Shown one piece after another: positions 19,101 to 21,498 of a stretch of 21,498 nucleotides of DNA (position 1 is its first letter; every line of letters begins with the position of its first letter). The notes beneath the pieces were generated by a model, which was given only the letters and a program-made list of their open reading frames with translations, did no database searches and was not told the DNA's origin. The DNA comes from Apostichopus californicus (lineage: Eukaryota > Echinodermata > Holothuroidea > Aspidochirotida > Stichopodidae). The position numbers and the translations under genes were made by a program. The DNA lies in assembly GCA_020650975.1 (NCBI GenBank), contig JAIPMN010023442.1, forward strand, positions 1,415 to 22,912, written 5' to 3'.

Positions 19101-21098
19101 GTGGTAAAGGTAAAAATAGGTCTTAGTTTAGGCTGATTTTGATATGATAGGTTCACAGATGTCTCTGAAAATTTTGAATACTGCTTGCTGTGAAGTAAAA
19201 CAAAAATTAGTGTAAAACTTCGACACTAGGTTTTTCACAATATCTATAAATTTAAGACAAAATTTACTCTTCATAAAACAAAAAAGTACCTCCCAAGCTA
19301 CAAGAAAACTAGGAGCTGTTTTAAACTTTAGGTAATGCTTGCCATTGTTTGCTAGGTGTGGCCATGTCCTAGCAACCAAAAAGCTTCAATAGTTTTTAAT
19401 TTTATTGCCCATTTTCTTCCTTTGAGACCCCTGGCAACACACCATATCAAAGAGCAAAAAAAAACTGTTAGCAAACTGCTTTATCTGCTGTAGGCCTGTG
19501 TAGGTAAATTAATTAATTTTTTACATACACGTCGATATCAGTCAAATCAGTCGACTCGGTCGCGTTGAGTTTTGCCAAAAGTTCCTGATGGGTAGGCATG
19601 GATTGACCGATATCTTTCCTCCTTGATACCTTCATAATTGCGTGGGAGAAGTTCACGGTCAACTCCACCGATGCGAGATATTTGCTGGTAGACTAGAAAG
19701 AGTTGGAACAATGCCAATTGAGCTTTATGCAATAGCATCATATCTGGTTAACTGTTGCTCACAAACCATTTGTTGCTCAGTCCCAAGGAAAGTTGTACCA
19801 GTTGATGTTATAGAATTATATTTGAAATTTTTACAATTATCTTTGCTTCAATTGTTACAATTCTTTAAAGTATTTGTGGTTTGTTGTCGTTTACCGGATT
19901 TTGCTGGTTTAAAGATGAAGGTGCCTCAGTACATAATATGCTCGAAATATACTGATAATTAATTGCATTTGATGTTTGGGCAACCGAGACATCTTTGCAG
20001 TGGTTTGTTAAAAATCTGAAGAGTAATCATATTAGGGAGGATGAGATGTTGTAGTTTCTTTTGCCAGTTGGGACATATACAGCTATGTCAATTGCCATAA
20101 CAACAGTGGCCATGGTAATGGTTAATTTTCATGAGTAGCTATTTCCTTGGGGTCACCTATCTTGGGGTACCCCAGGGTGGCAGGAAGTCCATTGCTGATT
20201 GTCTCCAAACTTGGTGGGAAGGTACCCCAGGGTGAACCGTTGTGTCTCATAGGCCCCTGGAACCAAAGGTCAAATTTAGTTCAAATCAAAATGTCAAGAA
20301 GTACCTTCCTCCGATTGCCAGATTGCGTAGCTAATAAAAAATTTGGTTGATTTGAAATCATTGTTTGCTCGCGATGAGATTTGCAACTTCATGGATTGCA
20401 CTCTTGTTTTAATGTTGTGAAAGTCAACAAAGCTTGGATGTATATAGATAACAACAATCCAACATAAAACTTCTTGTCTGAAAAATGAGTTTCTCTTGTG
20501 CTATACAGTTTGCTGACATCTGGCTCAACAACTGAATCAGTTACTTAGTCTAATGGCCTTATAAGTGAAAATGTCCCCCCCCACCCCACCTCAAGAGAAA
20601 ATGTATACCTATTATCCTTACTGTTGTTGGTTTCATCATATTGGTCGTTTATTTTGTGAGTAAATGGCATATTAACCAGCTGTCAACCATACAAACCTGG
20701 CTTTACCTTAAATAGATTCAGCTGTGTCAATAATCTCCCCTGCACCCCCTCCCCCCTGCACCCCTTCTCCCCTCCCCATAAAACCTATTGCTCTTAGGTT
20801 AGACAGGTAAATCATTCAAGGTTGAAGTATTGAAGCTTGCTAGTCCTTGTGGTTTGCATGAGTGTATATTTCTCTGTAGCAAGGTATGCTGTCAGCCAAT
20901 ACTAAACTTTGACGTACAACTTGTCCATCTTCGATATACAATGTCTTTCTTTATTGCATATATAGTATGTAAATTTCTTGCTATTCTCTGGTCACCTTTT
21001 CAGGTCTGTTGCCAAGAATAGCCAAAGCCGCACCTGCGTGTGCGATCATGATTAGTACTTTTGAGTATGGAAAGAAATTCTTAAGCAAGGAAGTATGA
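10049..21098 (+). CDS. SLC25A39/SLC25A40-type mitochondrial carrier, complete, 10 coding exons
   Basis: Exons 10049-10196, 10726-10785, 11426-11532, 12276-12343, 12551-12678, 12835-13008, 14326-14435, 16649-16730, 18943-19023 and 21004-21098 join to 1053 nt, encoding 350 aa. Every junction is GT-AG and stays in frame. Three carrier signatures are visible: PLDVVK (52-57), PLELIR (179-184) and PFDVVK (273-278), one per ~100-aa repeat. Family markers are GAILTS near the N-terminus, a cysteine-bearing matrix loop (72-86), LWSGLPPTL (120-128), LRDVPFSA (222-229) and [21 protein letters not shown] (residues 323-343). The family (human SLC25A39/40, yeast Mtm1) sits in the inner mitochondrial membrane; SLC25A39 imports glutathione. 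Asp224 and Lys327 sit where human Asp226 and Lys329, reported as needed for transport, would align. The loop [10 protein letters not shown] looks more like SLC25A40, CFIYCNG more like SLC25A39, so this may be a pre-duplication orthologue; I give no symbol. The start is the first ATG after an acceptor at 10038. Confidence 0.95.
10726..10785 (+). CDS. Carrier coding exon 2, residues 50-70
   Basis: Only 60 nt. It carries the first carrier signature, [12 protein letters not shown], at the end of helix 1. The split codon A|TG gives Met50. Acceptor TTACAG, donor GTAAGG, phase 1. Residues after LQ lead into the matrix loop. Confidence 0.93.
11426..11532 (+). CDS. Carrier coding exon 3, cysteine loop, residues 70-105
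   Basis: Encodes the matrix loop between helices 1 and 2: [16 protein letters not shown], then [18 protein letters not shown]. Cysteines are 72, 76, 84 and 86. The acceptor is CTGTAG at 11425 and the donor GTTAGT at 11533, phase 0. The exon lies in a frame that is open only locally, and is called from its match to the family loop. Confidence 0.9.
12276..12343 (+). CDS. Carrier coding exon 4, residues 106-128
   Basis: Encodes [20 protein letters not shown], the matrix amphipathic helix and the EG...LWSG motif that follows each signature in carrier proteins. Acceptor GTACAG, donor GTGAGT, phase 2. Confidence 0.92.
12551..12678 (+). CDS. Carrier coding exon 5, residues 128-170
   Basis: Encodes helix 2 ([18 protein letters not shown]) and the start of helix 3 ([10 protein letters not shown]). 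The YD pair in TTYDQLR is the cytoplasmic-gate motif position. Acceptor ATTTTAG, donor GTAAGA, phase 1. Confidence 0.92.
12835..13008 (+). CDS. Carrier coding exon 6, residues 171-228
   Basis: The longest coding exon. It carries the second signature NPLELIRT (178-185), the matrix helix with [16 protein letters not shown], and LRDVPFS with Asp224. Acceptor CTCCAG, donor GTTAGT, phase 1. Confidence 0.94.
13594..13827. repeat. 99-bp tandem repeat, about 2.3 copies
   Basis: The unit begins GTGATAC(A/G)GATACCTGTCATGAACAAC, runs through a (CCCTCC)n block, then CTCCACAGCC, GGAGACACAAAC and CATCATT. The GATAC anchor lies at 13599, 13698 and 13795 (spacing 99 and 97). The third copy stops after the CATGAACAACT segment, where the C-rich part would begin. 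It sits in the intron between coding exons 6 and 7. Confidence 0.92.
14326..14435 (+). CDS. Carrier coding exon 7, residues 229-265
   Basis: Encodes helix 4 ([14 protein letters not shown]) and the start of helix 5 ([13 protein letters not shown]). A strong pyrimidine tract precedes the TTTTACAG acceptor. Donor GTGAGT, phase 0. Confidence 0.92.
14436..16648 (+). other. Carrier intron 7
   Basis: 2213 bp, phase 0. Contains the fold-back element at 14797-15141. The stretch 15300-15560 is GC-richer, with GGCCTGGCCGGGGCCAAGG and GAGGCCCCATGGTCCAGGGC blocks that may be old mobile DNA, but I find no ends. There is a C-rich run near 16488-16508. No gene seen. Confidence 0.85.
14797..15141. mobile_element. 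Fold-back element with 49-bp arms, possibly Penelope-related
   Basis: The left arm 14797-14845 and the right arm 15093-15141 are inverted copies, 42 of 49 positions matching, and the first 15 (GTAAAAGTAAGTTGG) are identical. The 247 bp between them is strongly pyrimidine-rich on the plus strand. Each arm carries CTGAAGAAGATCCTG, a short hairpin, then CGAAAC (right) or CGTAAC (left, minus strand). This resembles a hammerhead core (CUGANGA, stem, GAAA), a feature described in the terminal repeats of Penelope-like retroelements. No target-site duplication is visible and no reverse transcriptase is present. The inverted repeat is seen; the family is inferred. Confidence 0.7.
16649..16730 (+). CDS. 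Carrier coding exon 8, residues 266-292
   Basis: Encodes [20 protein letters not shown] with the third carrier signature at 273-278. Acceptor TTGCAACAG, donor GTAAGT, phase 1. Confidence 0.94.
17032..17060 (+). repeat. G-tract with quadruplex potential
   Basis: A run of 12 G followed by TGGGTGGGTGGGGAGG. On the transcribed RNA strand this fits four or more G3 runs with one-base loops. In the intron between coding exons 8 and 9. Confidence 0.88.
17281..17608. repeat. Diverged direct duplication, ~130 bp, two copies
   Basis: Copy 1 (17281-17419) and copy 2 (17483-17608) share, in order, AATT..TAAT/ATATTTGCCATCCATG, AGAGA, ACATCACTCAAT, TTATGTT, TCTGT.CATATT, ATTAATTA, CGTCCTGC/GTCCTGC and TCTGTA.TAT. 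The identity is moderate with indels. The hAT element inserted at the very end of copy 2. Confidence 0.8.
17603..17610 (+). repeat. Target-site duplication, left copy
   Basis: ATCATGAC, identical to 18101-18108 on the other side of the hAT element. Confidence 0.95.
17611..18100. mobile_element. Non-autonomous hAT transposon (MITE-like), 490 bp
   Basis: The ends are perfect 14-bp inverted repeats: CAGTGTTGTAGCCA at 17611-17624 and TGGCTACAACACTG at 18087-18100. They are flanked by an exact 8-bp duplication, ATCATGAC, at 17603-17610 and 18101-18108. An 8-bp target duplication with CAGTG-type ends is the mark of the hAT superfamily. Subterminal copies of a CCGNCACT-like motif occur on the left (17651, 17671, 17703) and right (about 18048, 18070). 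No transposase frame remains. The GC-rich interior near 17941-18030 (GGGGGCTTTGCCCC and CTCGCTATGCTCGCGGGCTGG) is unlike the flanks. Perfect ends and TSD suggest a fairly young insertion that would be removed with the intron. Confidence 0.95.
18101..18108 (+). repeat. Target-site duplication, right copy
   Basis: ATCATGAC, the partner of 17603-17610. Confidence 0.95.
18331..18639. mobile_element. Probable second hAT-like MITE, 309 bp
   Basis: The left end CAGGGAAGGCTCAC and the complement of the right end, CAGGGATGTGCTCA, are imperfect inverted repeats sharing CAGGGA and GCTCA. CCCGGCACT-type motifs lie inside both ends (18420, 18607), with GCCGCCCAGCAC near 18386. This resembles the subterminal motifs of the element 230 bp upstream. 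No exact 8-bp target duplication is found, so the insertion is older or the edges are slightly off. No transposase frame. Confidence 0.65.
18943..19023 (+). CDS. Carrier coding exon 9, residues 293-319
   Basis: Encodes the third matrix loop and helix, ending [11 protein letters not shown], which matches the EG/RG...GLFAG pattern of the third repeat. Acceptor CTTCGACAG, donor GTGAGA, phase 1. Confidence 0.9.
19024..21003 (+). other. Carrier intron 9
   Basis: 1980 bp, phase 1. Contains a 30-bp sequence (from 19464) related in inverted orientation to 15158-15193, a palindromic TGGGGTACCCCA at 20163-20174 with a partial repeat GGTACCCCAGGGTG at 20220, and C-rich tracts at 20574-20592 and 20739-20779. 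Several open frames here (e.g. 19547-19962) match no family I know. Confidence 0.85.
21004..21098 (+). CDS. Carrier coding exon 10 and stop, residues 320-350
   Basis: Encodes helix 6, [18 protein letters not shown], then [13 protein letters not shown] and TGA at 21096-21098. Acceptor CTTTTCAG at 21003. The final 39 nt (from TTTGAG at 21060) are also the first part of the 112-bp tandem array, so the tail codons recur downstream. Confidence 0.94.
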
Positions 21099-21498
21099 TT
21101 GACATGAGATGCTTCAGGCTGTCATATGTTACCCAATGGAAGATAACAGCACATGACACCCAATAAGGATCTTTGAGAATGGAAAGAAATTCTTAAATAA
21201 GGAAGTATGGTCAACACCAGATCCTTCAGGCTGTCATATGTTACCCAATGGAAGATAACAGCACATGACACCCAATAAGGATCTTTGAGAATGGAAAGAA
21301 ATTCTTAAGCAAGGAAGTATGATCGACATGAGATGCTTCAGGCTGTCATATGTTACCCAATGGAAGATAACAGCACATGACACCCAATGAGGATCTTTGA
21401 GAATGGAAAGAAATTCTTAAATAAGGAAGTATGGTCAACACCAGATCCTTCAGGCTGTCATATGTTACCCAATGGAAGATAACAGCACATGACACCCA
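21060..21498 (+). repeat. 112-bp tandem array from the carrier's last exon and 3' UTR
   Basis: The anchor GGAAAGAAATTCTTA occurs at 21069, 21181, 21293 and 21405: an exact period of 112 bp with no indels. The first copy starts inside coding exon 10 (TTTGAG, 21060), so each unit repeats the last 12 sense codons, the stop region and 3' UTR. Copies 1 and 3 (type A: TTAAGCAAGG, GACATGAGATGC) and copies 2 and 4 (type B: TTAAATAAGG, CAACACCAGATCC) alternate, giving a 224-bp higher-order unit. Copy 3 still ends in an in-frame TGA, while type B reads TGG there. The array is cut by the window edge; its full size is unknown. No AATAAA lies in it. Confidence 0.96.

Noticed and set aside
19547-19962. Overlapping frames in the last carrier intron
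   Set aside because: No family match; they are on opposite strands at the same place, with no splice context fitting the carrier.
20163-20174. 12-bp palindrome TGGGGTACCCCA
   Set aside because: A single site with a nearby partial repeat; probably part of a dispersed repeat and not enough to call a regulatory site.

Overview
The window looks like nuclear DNA from an invertebrate animal. Both genes I can identify are broken into short exons with GT-AG introns and encode conserved eukaryotic proteins: an ER glycosyltransferase subunit and a mitochondrial inner-membrane carrier. The DNA is AT-rich, with long introns, G/C homopolymer tracts, minisatellites and small DNA transposons. A marine deuterostome such as an echinoderm is my best guess, from general look only; no marker here proves it.

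Layout. (1) 1-2900: AT-rich DNA with no recognisable gene, holding a perfect 31-bp tandem duplication, a G-run and one weak minus-strand exon candidate. (2) About 2910-3780: a 42-bp minisatellite in a 168-bp higher-order register, directly downstream of the ALG13 stop codon. (3) 3793-7607, minus strand: a complete four-exon ALG13 gene (165 aa), with intron 1 rich in short palindromes and CACACGC/TAGGCCTA motifs. (4) 7608-10038: the region between the divergent genes, presumably holding both promoters and an unplaced 5' non-coding exon. (5) 10039-21098, plus strand: a complete ten-coding-exon SLC25A39/SLC25A40-type carrier (350 aa). Its introns hold a 99-bp tandem repeat, a 345-bp fold-back element with hammerhead-like arms, a 490-bp non-autonomous hAT element with a perfect 8-bp target-site duplication, and a likely second hAT-like MITE. 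(6) 21060-21498: a 112-bp tandem array that begins inside the last coding exon and runs off the window edge.

The two genes stand head to head, 2.4 kb apart at their start codons. Their products act in different compartments: ALG13 with ALG14 adds the second GlcNAc to the dolichol-linked oligosaccharide at the ER, and SLC25A39/40 is the mitochondrial glutathione-importer family. I see no pathway link beyond shared position. I found no prokaryotic genes, CRISPR array, tRNA or rRNA. The most informative points are the partly changed cysteine set in the carrier's matrix loop, the clean hAT insertion, the fold-back element, and the two arrays at the 3' ends of both genes.
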